The notes: generated from the letters alone by a model not told the origin. Shown: positions 25,278-34,681, counted from the first letter of the stretch. The stretch: 64,000 nucleotides of DNA from an uncultured Sphingomonadaceae bacterium (GCA_947501695.1 CANMWO010000002.1:434001-498000), one strand, 5' to 3'. Numbers and translations: made by a program.

Positions 25278-26753
25278 TCAGCTTTCCAGCTGACGGAGCA
25301 GCATGCGGACATCATTGTCCATTTCGGTATCCTCACCGCGCAATTGTTCCACCAGCTTCACTGCATGGATAACCGTGCTGTGATCGCGACCGCCAAATTT
25401 GCGACCAATTTCTGGATAACTGCGGGGGGTCATCACCTTAGCCAGATACATGGCAACCTGTCGCGGGCGTGCCACCGCACGCGCGCGCCGTTTCGATGAC
25501 ATCTCGTTGCGATCGAGTCGATAATATTCACAAACGGTGCGCTGGATTTCGTCAATCGTGATCCGGCGGCGACATGCGCTCAATATGTCCGACAATTGTT
25601 CTTCGGCCAGCTCCTTGGTAATCGGGCGACCAGTCAGCTGGGAATAGGCAAGCAGCTTATTAAGGCCGCCTTCCAACTCGCGCAGATTGCGGCTGATCGT
25701 CCGAGCGAGAAACTCAACCACATCTTCAGAGACTTGCTGATGCGGCAGGGTGGTCAGACGGTGATGCAAGATATCGCGGCGCAGTTCGAGGCCTGCAGAT
25801 TGGATATCAGCCACCAAACCCATCGATAACCGTGACAACAGTCGCTGGTCCACCCCGTCAAGCGCTTGTGGCGGACGGTCAGCAGCAACAACGACACGCT
25901 TGCCACGACTGATCAACGAATCAACCGTATGAAGAAACTCTTCCTGCGTCGAATTTTTGCCAACGATAAACTGAATATCATCGATCATCAGCAAGTCCGC
26001 TTCGCGCAGCGCTGCCTTAAACTCCATCGTTTCATTGCTGCGCATGGCAGAAACAAATTCAATCATGAACCGTTCGGCGGACATATAGATGACGCGTGCG
26101 GTTGGACATTCAGCCCGATAGGCATGACCGATCGCATGCATGAGATGGGTTTTACCCTGCCCGGTCGAAGATTGCAGGTATAGCGGATTGAAAAGCGGGT
26201 TTTCCTTTGCGGCCATACGCTGCGCGGCGCTTTGCGCGAGCACATTGCTATTGCCAGCAATAAATTCTTCGAATGTCATGCGCGGATCAAGGTCGAGCTG
26301 GAATTTTCCAGTTTTTGGGATCGCACTACCTTGATCGGCGACAGCTGCATTGCCTTGCTTGACTTGCGCAATCCGGGCAGCGCCGGCCTTGGCAGAAAAA
26401 CTAATATTCCTTACGTCGGAAAAGTGGCCTTTCCAAGCCAGAGCCAAGCGCTCGGCATAACGCTCACGGACCCAATTGGCGGCAAATTCAGAAGGCAGTA
26501 CCAGCTGCAAATCACCACTGTCCGAATCGAACCGCGCAAGTTTAATCGGTTTGATCCATTGACCAAAAATTTGCGCGCCCAAATCCCGGCGCAATCCAGA
26601 ACAGATTGTCTGCCATGCATCAGCAAGCTGAGCAGCAACATCATCTTTCGTCTCTGAATTCCGAATTTCCACGCTAACGGCTCCCGCCCCCTTGGTTTTT
26701 GCCTCAATGGACGGATTCGCGCCTGAATTTCCTGTACTTTGTACCACTAACAT
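25278..26753 (-). CDS. dnaA: Chromosomal replication initiator DnaA
   Basis: AAA+ protein that binds DnaA boxes and melts the origin. The four-domain layout is seen: N-terminal domain I (WQTICSGLRRDLGAQIFGQWIKPI), a linker, the AAA+ core with Walker A GQGKTHLMHAIG and Walker B LLMIDDIQFI, and a C-terminal HTH with signature GRDHSTVIHA. ATG is at 26753, but GGGGG touches it directly; a GTG two codons later has better spacing, so the start is uncertain by two codons. Two perfect DnaA boxes lie upstream. Confidence 0.97.
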   Translation of the reverse strand: MLVVQSTGNSGANPSIEAKTKGAGAVSVEIRNSETKDDVAAQLADAWQTICSGLRRDLGAQIFGQWIKPIKLARFDSDSGDLQLVLPSEFAANWVRERYAERLALAWKGHFSDVRNISFSAKAGAARIAQVKQGNAAVADQGSAIPKTGKFQLDLDPRMTFEEFIAGNSNVLAQSAAQRMAAKENPLFNPLYLQSSTGQGKTHLMHAIGHAYRAECPTARVIYMSAERFMIEFVSAMRSNETMEFKAALREADLLMIDDIQFIVGKNSTQEEFLHTVDSLISRGKRVVVAADRPPQALDGVDQRLLSRLSMGLVADIQSAGLELRRDILHHRLTTLPHQQVSEDVVEFLARTISRNLRELEGGLNKLLAYSQLTGRPITKELAEEQLSDILSACRRRITIDEIQRTVCEYYRLDRNEMSSKRRARAVARPRQVAMYLAKVMTPRSYPEIGRKFGGRDHSTVIHAVKLVEQLRGEDTEMDNDVRMLLRQLES

Positions 26754-27027
26754 CCCCCGACTTATCTCTAACCCGCATTAAAGCGGGGCCGCTCATCAAC
26801 CAGCAAAAAATCCAGCCTTTGTAATCAGTTCCCAGCCAAAGAAACCGTAAGGCACGGAAAAACCTATGCTGAAAACACGTTTTCAACGGTATTTTTCAAA
26901 TGTCATAGAGGCCAGGATTTTTAAATCCCTAACCGCCAGCCGATGTTTCTTACTAAGCGTGTCTGAGTGAGTCGAGCAAGGCCGTCGGTGTAAAAAAAAT
27001 GAAATAATCTTATTGACAGCGGTAAGC

Positions 27028-27036
27028 TGTGGAAAA
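27028..27036 (-). promoter_or_regulatory. DnaA box
   Basis: TTTTCCACA on the minus strand matches the consensus TTWTNCACA. It lies 275 bases upstream of dnaA at the edge of an AT-rich stretch. Confidence 0.7.
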
Positions 27037-27080
27037 AGAGAAAAATACCTTTAAAGTATTGATAATATTATATTTTATCC

Positions 27081-27089
27081 TGTGGATAA
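27081..27089 (-). promoter_or_regulatory. DnaA box
   Basis: TTATCCACA on the minus strand is the canonical high-affinity box. It lies 53 bases from the other box, in the same orientation. Confidence 0.75.
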
Positions 27090-27273
27090 TCAGGCATAAC
27101 GTGCGAATCGCGGAAGGAGCTTGGGTTTTACAATTAGTCACAAATATGTGCACGACCGGTATCAATCAGCCACCTCTATTTTTGGAATTTGCAGAAGCCT
27201 GAGGAAAGGTGCTTGCCAAAGCGCTCATGATTTGGCAGTGGCCGCGAACGCTTCATAGGCCTGACCTATGCAA

Positions 27274-27349
<76 letters not shown>

Positions 27350-27406
27350 TTATCTCTGCGGGTTTCAGAGAATTTGGGAATTTCCGATTTTGCACACATG
27401 TACAAG

Positions 27407-27589
27407 CTACCATATCAGAGACTTAGCCTGTTCTTGCATGTAGCTCGGCGAATATCGCGCATAGTGCTTCTCTGCTATTTTGACTGTAGTGTGCAGATAT
27501 TGGGCGATTTTTTCCATCGAAACGTTATCCCGTGCCATCCAAACGCCTGCCGTATGACGAAAAACATGCGGACTACATTTGATTTCAGC
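27407..27589 (-). pseudogene. Tyrosine recombinase (phage-type integrase) C-terminal remnant
   Basis: Reading the minus strand between an in-frame TGA and a TAG gives about 60 residues that match the end of a phage integrase: CSPHVFRHTAGVWMAR (the H-x-x-R box), MEKIAQYLHTTVKIAEKHYARYSP (with the Tyr nucleophile), then a short tail. Upstream coding sequence is missing. The fragment lies 58 bases from the 3' end of tRNA-Val, the classic integration position. It is a decayed gene, not a working recombinase. Confidence 0.8.
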
Positions 27590-27596
27590 TCACTCG

Positions 27597-28093
27597 GTTA
27601 ATTGGACGCAAGCCCAAGGGACCGGCAAATCAACCGGCCTGCAATATCTCTGCGGCGAACGGTTCTTTATTGATCATATGCCCGATTTCCACAGTAATGA
27701 CAGCTTTCAGCAATTGCATGGAGCTTGATGTGTCGAGGTGCGGAAATGCCCGCAATGACCAAGGCCGAAGTCCATGACGTGAAGCAATTTCTATCTTGAG
27801 CGGTTGAAAAATTCCGTCCTCCCTGCGGCAAAATGCCGATCATCGTACCGCGCCGCTATGCCTTTGCCGGTTCGATCAATTCCGAAGAGGGCGACTATCT
27901 AAGCGACCCCACTGGCGCACGTCGCTTTTGGCCCATCGCTACGCAAACGATCGATCTCGAGGGCATATCGCGTGACCGTGATTTGATTTGGGTCGAAACG
28001 GTGCTGCGCTTCCAAGCTAGCGCTCCGATCAGACTTGACACTAGCGTCCAAATTAACCGGCTTTTAGATGTTTTACATGATTTTACTCATTGA
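27597..28093 (+). pseudogene. Broken VapE-type primase/helicase gene
   Basis: Three pieces of one protein can be read. Frame one (from about 27597): QAQGTGKSTGLQYLCGE, a Walker A, then FFIDHMPDFHSND, ending at TGA 27726-27728 where the family expects Trp. After a frame change near 27738: AEMPAMTKAEVHDVKQFLS, a second in-frame TGA at 27797-27799, then KFRPPCGK, IVPRRYAFAGSIN, YLSDPTGARRFWPI and RDRDLIWVE. These match virulence-associated protein E (phage/island primase-helicase). The N-terminal part is absent and the C-terminus fades out. Confidence 0.8.
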
Positions 28094-28128
28094 GACATTT
28101 TATACGCGGAAAAGCATAGGGTTGATCA

Positions 28129-29238
28129 GTGATTGCAGAAAGTTACAAGGCAAATGCACCGAGCGATTACCGAACAGCACTAAACGCTGTCCGTGGCTTT
28201 GCTGCTCTTATCGTCGCCTTCTATCATCTGAAAAACTATTCTGATTTCGACTGGTTTGAAGCCATCCCGCCGATGCGGTTCGGTTATATCGGCGTCGATT
28301 TCTTCTTTGTCCTAAGCGGCTTGATTATCTCGCATACCTATCTCCAGCGCAGCTATGGCGCTGATCGCGGGTTCTGGCTGAAATTCATCTGGTACCGGCT
28401 GGCGCGACTTGTGCCTGTCCATTTTCTAATAATGACCGCGATGCTAATTGCCGCTCTGATCGCGCCAACCCCGCTCACCGGACAACAGTTAATCGATTGG
28501 CTTGGGCAAACGCTCCTAGTTCGGCAATGGTTCCTGCCGGATGCCTACACTTGGAACTCTCCCGCATGGTCTATCAGTGCGGAGTTGTTCGCTTATATCG
28601 CCGTATTTCCGATCATGGCTTGGCTGGCTCCCTCACTCAAAACCAAATGGGATGCCGTGAAGCTCATGGGCGTTGGCCTGTTACTTCTTTCGGCGCTGTT
28701 ACTGGCGCACGGCACGGTCAATGTATCCCATAGCGGTGGGCCATTGATCCGCGTTGTTGGCGGTTTCATTATGGGTAGCGGCCTGTTCGTGCTGTTGTCT
28801 TACTACCACCAAAGCGTTACCTGGGACCGGCGATTTTTGGGCTTGCTGATACTTGCTCCAATCATCGTGTCCGTGATGTTCGCGGTCCGCTCGATAGTGC
28901 TCGCAGATCTGCTGTTCATAGCATATTTCGTTGCCGTGATTAGCTGCATCTATTTGGCCCAAGGCCGCATCGCTTCGCTGCTCTCGTCACGGCCTCTGTT
29001 CTGGTTTGGTGAAGTGTCGTTTGCCCTGTATCTCTGTCACATACCAGTCATGCGGCTGTGTGTGTTTGTCGCCAATAAATTCGGGTTGGGTCAGGGTCTT
29101 TGGTTTGGACTGGTCGCGCTCGTGCTATCGATCGGAGTGGCGCACCTGCTCTATCGCTATGTTGAGACACCTTCGCGCCATTTCATGCGCCGCTGGTACA
29201 AACGCAAAAGTGGACAGGGAAAGCTTAGTTTCGGTTAA
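28129..29238 (+). CDS. Acyltransferase family 3 membrane protein
   Basis: A 369-residue protein starting with GTG at 28129. The N-terminal NAVRGFAALIVAFYHL carries the Arg and His pair of acyltransferase-3 enzymes, followed by IGVDFFFVLSGLIISHTY, WYRLARLVPVHF and about ten hydrophobic helices. The C-terminal YRYVETPSRHFMR is typical. Such enzymes O-acylate surface polysaccharides or lipids at the inner membrane. It sits among remnants of an integrated element next to tRNA-Val and could be cargo of it; no intact polysaccharide genes are nearby. No clear Shine-Dalgarno sequence. Confidence 0.85.
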   Translation: MIAESYKANAPSDYRTALNAVRGFAALIVAFYHLKNYSDFDWFEAIPPMRFGYIGVDFFFVLSGLIISHTYLQRSYGADRGFWLKFIWYRLARLVPVHFLIMTAMLIAALIAPTPLTGQQLIDWLGQTLLVRQWFLPDAYTWNSPAWSISAELFAYIAVFPIMAWLAPSLKTKWDAVKLMGVGLLLLSALLLAHGTVNVSHSGGPLIRVVGGFIMGSGLFVLLSYYHQSVTWDRRFLGLLILAPIIVSVMFAVRSIVLADLLFIAYFVAVISCIYLAQGRIASLLSSRPLFWFGEVSFALYLCHIPVMRLCVFVANKFGLGQGLWFGLVALVLSIGVAHLLYRYVETPSRHFMRRWYKRKSGQGKLSFG

Positions 29239-29335
29239 TCTCGTACCGGTCGCCGTGGCGCAGGAACAAGCCCTTCTCGATCAAGCGCAAGACGGCGCGA
29301 TGCTCATAGGATAAGCTCGGGCGCGCAGTCGCGCC
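29225..29335 (-). pseudogene. Short C-terminal coding fragment, probably element debris
   Basis: A 36-codon frame on the minus strand between two stops reads ARPSLSYEHRAVLRLIEKG then FLRHGDRYEINRN, which looks like the end of a small winged-helix or phage protein. There is no start and it overlaps the acyltransferase end. It is probably a leftover of the same element; weak evidence. Confidence 0.3.
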
Positions 29336-29404
29336 TTATTGGCACGTAGCCAAGGCGACGGACGTCGTCGCCCGGCGCTTGAGGTCCAATAAACAACTCC
29401 ACCC

Positions 29405-29998
29405 TCACCCCTCCGCCAGCGTTTCTTCCATCAACATAGCCGCTCTCGCGCCATCCCAGTCCATCGCACCGATCACCCGCCAAACTTCCTTGCCGCTGGC
29501 ATCATAGAGCACGGTGGTCGGCATCAGCCCTGATCCGAATCCAAAGCTCAGGCCATTTTCCTGATCGGTATAAGCTTCCAGTTCATTGAAATCCGCTTCG
29601 GCGAAGAAGGGATCGACTTTCTCTGCGCCCTGAATGTCCTGCGATACCACCAGCACTTTCATCCGGTCTTTCTCGCGTGCAGCCAATTCATCCAGCATCG
29701 GCATTTCAACGATACAGGGCGCGCACCAAGTCGCCCAGATGTTCACCAGCACCGGTTTACCGATAAAGTCTGACAGGCTGACCGTCTTGCCGTCGGGGTC
29801 CTTGAAAGGCGTATCGACCATCGCGCTGCCGCGCTGGGAAATATCCAGACGCCCGACCAGACCGCTATCGCTTTCGATGGTCTCGCCCTCTTGAGCACCA
29901 TCATTAACTTGCTCCGCTTCATCAGATTGCTTATCGCCAGATTGTACACCACAACCAACAAGCATCGCCGGCAGGCATAGAAACAGGAATAATCGCAT
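29405..29998 (-). CDS. TlpA-like thioredoxin-fold lipoprotein
   Basis: I start it at 29998 (197 residues), where a signal peptide with lipobox LVGC begins; the longer frame runs back over argH. After an acidic linker comes a TlpA/ResA-like thioredoxin fold with the redox motif WCAPC in [18 protein letters not shown] and a cis-Pro in LMPTTVLYD. It probably reduces disulfides of periplasmic or secreted proteins, for example in cytochrome c assembly; the partner is not visible. It is divergent from argH across 28 bases. Confidence 0.85.
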   Translation of the reverse strand: MRLFLFLCLPAMLVGCGVQSGDKQSDEAEQVNDGAQEGETIESDSGLVGRLDISQRGSAMVDTPFKDPDGKTVSLSDFIGKPVLVNIWATWCAPCIVEMPMLDELAAREKDRMKVLVVSQDIQGAEKVDPFFAEADFNELEAYTDQENGLSFGFGSGLMPTTVLYDASGKEVWRVIGAMDWDGARAAMLMEETLAEG

Positions 29999-30026
29999 CA
30001 CTAATCGCACATCAGATTCCAACAGC

Positions 30027-31397
30027 ATGTGGGGCGGCAGGTTTGCCGATGGCCCTTCATCTATTATGCGCGAGATAAACGCGTCTATCCCGTTCGACAA
30101 GAAGTTATGGCAGCAGGACATCCGCGCATCGCTTGCGCATGTCGCGATGCTCGCCAAACAAGGGATAGTCGAGGCGGAAGATGCCACGCAGATCATCGAA
30201 GGCCTCAATCAAATCGCGCAGGAATATGAAGCAGACGGCGTTCCTGAAAATCTCGACCTTGAAGATATTCACATGACCATCGAAGCGCGACTGACAGAGA
30301 TTGTTGGTCCTGTCGCAGGGCGATTGCACACGGCGCGGTCACGCAATGATCAGGTTGCGACTTCTTTCCGTTTGTGGGTCCGCGATGCCATGGATGATGT
30401 TTCCAATAGTCTTTGGGATTTGCGGGAAGCGTTGATCGCCCGCGCCAAGGAACAGGCTGACACGATCATGCCAGGTTTTACCCATTTGCAAGTCGCGCAA
30501 CCGATTACCATGGGCCATCATTTGCTCGCTTATTATGAAATGTTTACCCGCGATAGCAGCCGGTTTTGGGCGGCCAAGCAGCGATTGGATGAATGTCCAT
30601 TGGGAGCCGCAGCACTTGCCGGAACCGGCTTTCCCAATGATCGCCAAATGACCGCAGAGACTTTGGGCTTTGAAACCGCAACAGCCAACTCAATGGACAG
30701 TGTATCAGACCGTGATTTCGCGCTCGACTATTTGATGGCCGCATCGCAAACCGCCCTGCACTTGTCGCGGCTGGCCGAAGAGATCATCATCTGGGCCTCT
30801 CAGCCCTTTGGTTTTGTGAAGCTATCTGACCAATGGTCTACCGGCAGCTCGATCATGCCGCAAAAACGCAATCCTGACGCAGCCGAGCTAGTGCGCGGTC
30901 ATGCGGGACGCATTGTCGGCTGCCTGAATGCGCTGATGATGACAATGAAGGGCCTGCCGTTGGCTTATTCAAAGGATATGCAGGACGATAAGCCGCCGGT
31001 ATTTGAAGCCCATGATCTACTTGGTCTATCGATCGCTGCGATGACTGGCATCATCGAAAGTGTAACCTTTGTACCCGAACGGATGCGTGAAGCTGCCGAT
31101 AGCGGCTTTTCCACCGCGACCGATCTTGCCGACTGGCTAGTACGAGAGGTCAATATTCCATTCCGCGAAGCCCATCACATCACCGGGTCGGCGGTCAAAC
31201 TGTGCGAAGAGCGTGGATGCGGTCTTGCCGACCTAAGTGCCAAAGACCTTGTCACCATCGACCCCAGAGTAGAGGACTATGACATGCCAGATTTAAGCGT
31301 CGAAGGCTCTGTCGCAAGCCGGACCAGCTATGGCGGAACCGCGCCGGAGCAGGTAAGACAACGGATAGCAGAATTGGAACAAACGAATCGCTTATGA
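30027..31397 (+). CDS. argH: Argininosuccinate lyase
   Basis: Splits argininosuccinate into arginine and fumarate, the last step of arginine synthesis. Its 456 residues are normal. It starts [12 protein letters not shown] and carries [27 protein letters not shown] and the fumarase-superfamily signature [15 protein letters not shown] with the catalytic Ser. Its stop overlaps the start of a small lipoprotein gene by four bases; lysA follows. Confidence 0.97.
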   Translation: MWGGRFADGPSSIMREINASIPFDKKLWQQDIRASLAHVAMLAKQGIVEAEDATQIIEGLNQIAQEYEADGVPENLDLEDIHMTIEARLTEIVGPVAGRLHTARSRNDQVATSFRLWVRDAMDDVSNSLWDLREALIARAKEQADTIMPGFTHLQVAQPITMGHHLLAYYEMFTRDSSRFWAAKQRLDECPLGAAALAGTGFPNDRQMTAETLGFETATANSMDSVSDRDFALDYLMAASQTALHLSRLAEEIIIWASQPFGFVKLSDQWSTGSSIMPQKRNPDAAELVRGHAGRIVGCLNALMMTMKGLPLAYSKDMQDDKPPVFEAHDLLGLSIAAMTGIIESVTFVPERMREAADSGFSTATDLADWLVREVNIPFREAHHITGSAVKLCEERGCGLADLSAKDLVTIDPRVEDYDMPDLSVEGSVASRTSYGGTAPEQVRQRIAELEQTNRL

Positions 31398-31642
31398 ATA
31401 ATTTTGGAAAAATCGCGGCATTGGCCTCTCTGATAATATTGTCTGCCTGCGGCAATCGCGGGTCGCTTGAACCAGTCAAGGGACAATCCTTACCGCCCGC
31501 AGCTTATGGCGAGGCTGAAAAGGCAACCAGTAAGGAATTGCTGACCCCTTCCACACAGGCACAACCGGAACGGAGCGACGAATTGCTTCGCCGGTCGGAG
31601 AAACGGCAGGACGATAAATTCGACCTGCCCCCGCCTGGCTAA
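31394..31642 (+). CDS. Small lipoprotein between argH and lysA
   Basis: An 82-residue protein with a signal peptide and lipobox LSAC, a conserved [11 protein letters not shown] segment after the Cys, and a hydrophilic Pro-rich tail. This fits the short lipoproteins (PF13627; YifL/LptM and LppL-like) commonly found just before lysA or dapF. In E. coli LptM assists LptD assembly; a similar role here is only inferred. It overlaps argH by four bases. Confidence 0.75.
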   Translation: MNNFGKIAALASLIILSACGNRGSLEPVKGQSLPPAAYGEAEKATSKELLTPSTQAQPERSDELLRRSEKRQDDKFDLPPPG

Positions 31643-31701
31643 TCCCGCTTTTCGCCAATATCCTAGTGCCGCCAAATTCCTAATTCCGAAAGCCTCGTTC
31701 G

Positions 31702-32961
31702 ATGGACCATTTTCAACTTAAAGATGGCGTGCTGCATGCCGAAGACGTCGCGCTCTCCGACATTGCAGAGCAGGTCGGAACCCCCGTTTATGTCTATTCC
31801 CGCGCCACGCTGGAACGGCATGCCCGTGTGTTTCGTGAAGGGTTGAAAGACGCTGGTAAGATCCATCTTGCCTTTGCTGTGAAATCCAATCCCAATCTCG
31901 CGGTGCTCAAAATCCTCGCTAATCAGGGCTATGGCGCTGACGTGGTGTCCGGCGGGGAATTGGAACGCGCTTTGGCGGCCGGAATGAAGGCAGACGATAT
32001 CGTCTTTTCCGGCGTCGGCAAAAGTCGCGCAGAACTTACCCTCGGCCTAGACAAGGGCATCGGGCAGTTTAATCTCGAATCCGAAGAAGAGGGCCAGATG
32101 CTGGCCGAGATCGCAGCATCACGAGGCGAGAATGCTTCCGCTACGCTGCGTGTCAATCCGGATGTCGATGCAGGAACACATGCGAAAATTTCCACCGGCA
32201 AAGCAGAAAATAAATTTGGCGTCGCGATCGATGTTGCTCCTGATATTTTTGCGCGATTGTCGAAGCTTGAAGGCTTAAATCTGCGGGGCGTTGCGGTGCA
32301 TATCGGCAGCCAGCTGCAAAACCTCGACCCGCTCGAAAAATGCTATACGCGTATGGGACAGCTGCTCAGCGACTTGCGCAGCGCGGGTCACGCAATCACG
32401 CATGTCGATCTCGGTGGCGGTCTTGGCGTGCCCTATAAACCCGAAGAAAATCCGCCTAGCCCCGCCGACTACGGCGCGATGGTCGCGCGCGTGACCGAAG
32501 GTTGGGACGTCACCTTGATGTTCGAACCCGGCCGCGTGATTGCCGGCAATAGCGGCGTGATGATGACGCAGGTCATCCGCATCAAACCCGGCGTGAACAG
32601 CGACTTTGTGATTGTTGATGCGGCAATGAATGACCTGATGCGACCTGCCATTTATGACGCGTGGCATCATTTCGAAGCCGTCCAGCCAACTGGCGACAGC
32701 ATGACCGCATCCATTGTCGGTCCGATTTGCGAAAGCAGCGATATCTTTGCCAAAGAACGCGAAGTAGACCGGGTGCAGACCGATGATCTGGGTATATTTC
32801 GGACCGCAGGCGCTTATGGTGCCACGATGGCCAATACCTATAACAGCCGTCCGCTTGTTCCAGAGGTGCTGGTCGATGGCGATAAATACGCGGTGGTGGC
32901 CGAGCGGATTGAACCGTCGACCATCATGGCCGCAGAACATGTGCCGGACTGGTTGAAATAG
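31702..32961 (+). CDS. lysA: Diaminopimelate decarboxylase
   Basis: PLP enzyme converting meso-diaminopimelate to lysine. In 419 residues it shows the PLP-lysine segment LAFAVKSNPNLAVL, SGGELERAL, HIGSQLQNLDP, the Gly-rich phosphate loop DLGGGLG, FEPGRVIAGN, and GPICESSD with the catalytic Cys. It is in an argH-lipoprotein-lysA-cysG-like operon; the next gene starts two bases after its stop. Confidence 0.97.
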   Translation: MDHFQLKDGVLHAEDVALSDIAEQVGTPVYVYSRATLERHARVFREGLKDAGKIHLAFAVKSNPNLAVLKILANQGYGADVVSGGELERALAAGMKADDIVFSGVGKSRAELTLGLDKGIGQFNLESEEEGQMLAEIAASRGENASATLRVNPDVDAGTHAKISTGKAENKFGVAIDVAPDIFARLSKLEGLNLRGVAVHIGSQLQNLDPLEKCYTRMGQLLSDLRSAGHAITHVDLGGGLGVPYKPEENPPSPADYGAMVARVTEGWDVTLMFEPGRVIAGNSGVMMTQVIRIKPGVNSDFVIVDAAMNDLMRPAIYDAWHHFEAVQPTGDSMTASIVGPICESSDIFAKEREVDRVQTDDLGIFRTAGAYGATMANTYNSRPLVPEVLVDGDKYAVVAERIEPSTIMAAEHVPDWLK

Positions 32962-32963
32962 CC

Positions 32964-33734
32964 GTGGACCAACTGCCGATCTTTGTGACGCTGAAAGACC
33001 GCAAAGTCATATTGCTCGGCAGCGGAGAAATGGCGGATGCGAAGCGGCGGCTCTATCAACGCGCCGGGGCGATCATTACCGATGATGAACAGGCCGATGC
33101 CGCGCTGGCGGTGGTTGCGCTTGAAGATGATGATGAAGCCGCAGCGGCGGTCAAGCGCCTGAGAGCGCGCGGCCTGCTGGTCAATGCCGTCGATCGGTCC
33201 GTCCTCTGCGATTATACCACGCCAGCCATTATCGATCGTGATCCGGTGCTGATCGCCATTGGCACCGGCGGCGCATCTGCGGGACTAGCAAAAGCCGTAC
33301 GGCAACGGTTGGAACAAATGCTGCCTGCAGGATTGGGACAGCTTGCCCGCGGTCTGTTTGCCGCTCGTGACCGGATCAAAAGCCTCTGGCCGGACGGGGC
33401 TGATCGCCGCCGCGCAATTGATGCTGCGCTTAACCCCGGCGGGACGCTCGACCCATTTACCGATCATGATGCAAAGGCCATTGATCTTTGGCTGGAAGAT
33501 CCGGCGGCAGGCAATCCGACAGGAGTGATTGCGTTAAAGCTTCACAGCGCCGACCCCGATGATCTGACTATCAAACAGGCACGGCTTTTGGGTCAGGCCG
33601 ATGCGATATATGCACAAAGCGATGTTCCGGAAGCGATATTAACCCGCGCGCGCGCGGATGCAGAACGCTTTGATCTGGAGGCATTTGATGCGACACAGGT
33701 CACAGGGCTGACATTAGTGATACGCTACGGGTAA
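32964..33734 (+). CDS. Siroheme synthase-like precorrin-2 dehydrogenase with truncated methyltransferase part
   Basis: A 256-residue protein starting with GTG at 32964. The N-terminal 110 residues (LPIFVTLKDRKVILLGSGEMADAKRRLY ... NAVDRSVLCDYTTPAIIDRDPVLIAIGTGGASAGLAKAVRQRLE) match the CysG N-terminal NAD-dependent dehydrogenase/ferrochelatase. Near the C-terminus, ALKLHSADPDDLTIKQARLLGQADAIYA resembles only the start of the uroporphyrinogen methyltransferase domain, which is cut short. The role is probably in siroheme synthesis; the stub may be non-catalytic. It follows lysA by two bases. Confidence 0.75.
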   Translation: MDQLPIFVTLKDRKVILLGSGEMADAKRRLYQRAGAIITDDEQADAALAVVALEDDDEAAAAVKRLRARGLLVNAVDRSVLCDYTTPAIIDRDPVLIAIGTGGASAGLAKAVRQRLEQMLPAGLGQLARGLFAARDRIKSLWPDGADRRRAIDAALNPGGTLDPFTDHDAKAIDLWLEDPAAGNPTGVIALKLHSADPDDLTIKQARLLGQADAIYAQSDVPEAILTRARADAERFDLEAFDATQVTGLTLVIRYG

Positions 33735-33751
33735 GCAAAGCAGGGGGCAGA

Positions 33752-34222
33752 ATGACACTGGCATTGGCACAGAGCGATATCATAACGGTGCTGCAAACCG
33801 CGCTGGCACCAGCCTTTCTCTTGGTAGCGGTCGGCGGGATGTTGGGGCTATTTGCTGGCCGGCTCGCCCGGATTATTGATCGGTCGCGAATCTTGCAGGA
33901 CTTGTTCAACGAAACCGAAGGCTATGAGCATCAATGCATTGTCGATGAGCTGCACGACCTACAACTGCGGATCAAAATCGTGAACAGCGCGATCTATCTC
34001 AGCGTTATAAGCGCTATTGTTGCCTGCATTCTTATCGGATTGCTCTTTGTGATGGGGCTGACGGGTTTGAACCTGTCCGCTGTCATCGCGGGCGCGTTCA
34101 TTATCGCGATGAGCTTGCTGTCGATTGCTCTCATCCAATTTCTGCGGGAAGTCCGCATTGGTGTGAAGGACTTCATGATCCGTGAGGAATATTTGGAAAG
34201 TCACGACAGCAACGCGAGCTGA
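33752..34222 (+). CDS. DUF2721 membrane protein
   Basis: A 156-residue protein with three hydrophobic helices: ALAPAFLLVAVGGMLGLFAGRLARIIDRSR, and two after a short amphipathic segment (AIYLSVISAIVACILIGLLF, LSAVIAGAFIIAMSLLSIALIQF). The N-terminal helix followed by RLARIIDR is typical of DUF2721. Function unknown. Confidence 0.8.
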   Translation: MTLALAQSDIITVLQTALAPAFLLVAVGGMLGLFAGRLARIIDRSRILQDLFNETEGYEHQCIVDELHDLQLRIKIVNSAIYLSVISAIVACILIGLLFVMGLTGLNLSAVIAGAFIIAMSLLSIALIQFLREVRIGVKDFMIREEYLESHDSNAS

Positions 34223-34338
34223 GCACTCTCAAGCAAAACCCGAGAAATGGTCAACACACCGCAATCTGATCGTCACTGGTTGCTCGTCCTGTAGGATGAA
34301 GGCCTTCAAAGCAGGCGGGACCAGCTGAAGGAACTATC

Positions 34339-34521
34339 ATGCACAAGCTAACAGCCCTCGCAACCGCAGCATCCCTGACTCTTATCCTGGGAGCTTGCGT
34401 CGCTGGCAATGAAGATATCGAGTCATCATCGGACAAATATGAGCCAGAAGGGTTTGATCCCGAACGCGGCCTTGAACCTCCCGAGACCGAATCAACTGAG
34501 CCATCAGAACCGCAAAAATGA
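34339..34521 (+). CDS. Very small acidic lipoprotein
   Basis: Sixty residues: a signal peptide ending in lipobox LGAC, then an acidic, Pro/Glu-rich hydrophilic tail without Cys. GAAGGA precedes the ATG by eight bases, which supports translation. No family recognised. The hairpin just downstream has no T-run on this strand. Confidence 0.6.
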   Translation: MHKLTALATAASLTLILGACVAGNEDIESSSDKYEPEGFDPERGLEPPETESTEPSEPQK

Positions 34522-34539
34522 AAAGAGCCAAAAGTGAAA

Positions 34540-34574
34540 AGAGGCTGTCGATCGCGATTGGATCGACAGCCTCT
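34540..34574 (-). terminator. Intrinsic terminator on the minus strand
   Basis: A perfect 14-bp stem (AGAGGCTGTCGATC and complement) with a seven-base loop. In the minus-strand direction it runs into TTTCACTTTT, a T-rich tail; on the plus strand no T-run follows. It therefore most likely ends transcripts coming from the small unit at 34622-34726. Confidence 0.75.
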
Positions 34575-34621
34575 AAGCATGGGTCAGCGGTTGGAAGTGC
34601 CGCTGCCGGGTTGCCTGATCG

Positions 34622-34681
34622 CTAAATCAGAGTTGCTCCCCGAACGGATTTTTCCGACCCCTGTGCTGAACCATGAGACAT
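34622..34681 (-). CDS. Tiny ORF (19 codons) with near-perfect Shine-Dalgarno sequence
   Basis: The minus strand has AAAGGAGGTG, almost full anti-SD complementarity, seven bases before an ATG that opens MSHGSAQGSEKSVRGATLI and a TAG stop. An in-frame ATG at 34726 would extend it to 34 codons, but the SD then lies inside. The coding unit is followed by the terminator at 34540-34574. It may encode a real small protein or be the ribosome-loading part of a regulatory RNA. No family recognised. Confidence 0.45.
   Translation of the reverse strand: MSHGSAQGSEKSVRGATLI

Larger units (their letters stand above)
26754..27273. promoter_or_regulatory. dnaA upstream region with AT-rich stretch and DnaA boxes
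   Basis: A 520-base gap with no credible ORF. It contains two exact DnaA boxes (27028-27036 and 27081-27089) flanking an AT-rich segment (27037-27080). These could autoregulate dnaA or be part of an origin; the low number of boxes leaves the origin reading open. Confidence 0.5.

Noticed and set aside
32275-32940. Long minus-strand ORF of 221 codons
   Set aside because: It lies wholly inside lysA on the opposite strand, with composition expected from the codon bias of that gene and no recognisable domain.
34540-34574. Hairpin as terminator of the small lipoprotein gene on the plus strand
   Set aside because: The plus-strand side is followed by TAAGCATGGG without a T-run; the T-rich tail is on the minus side.
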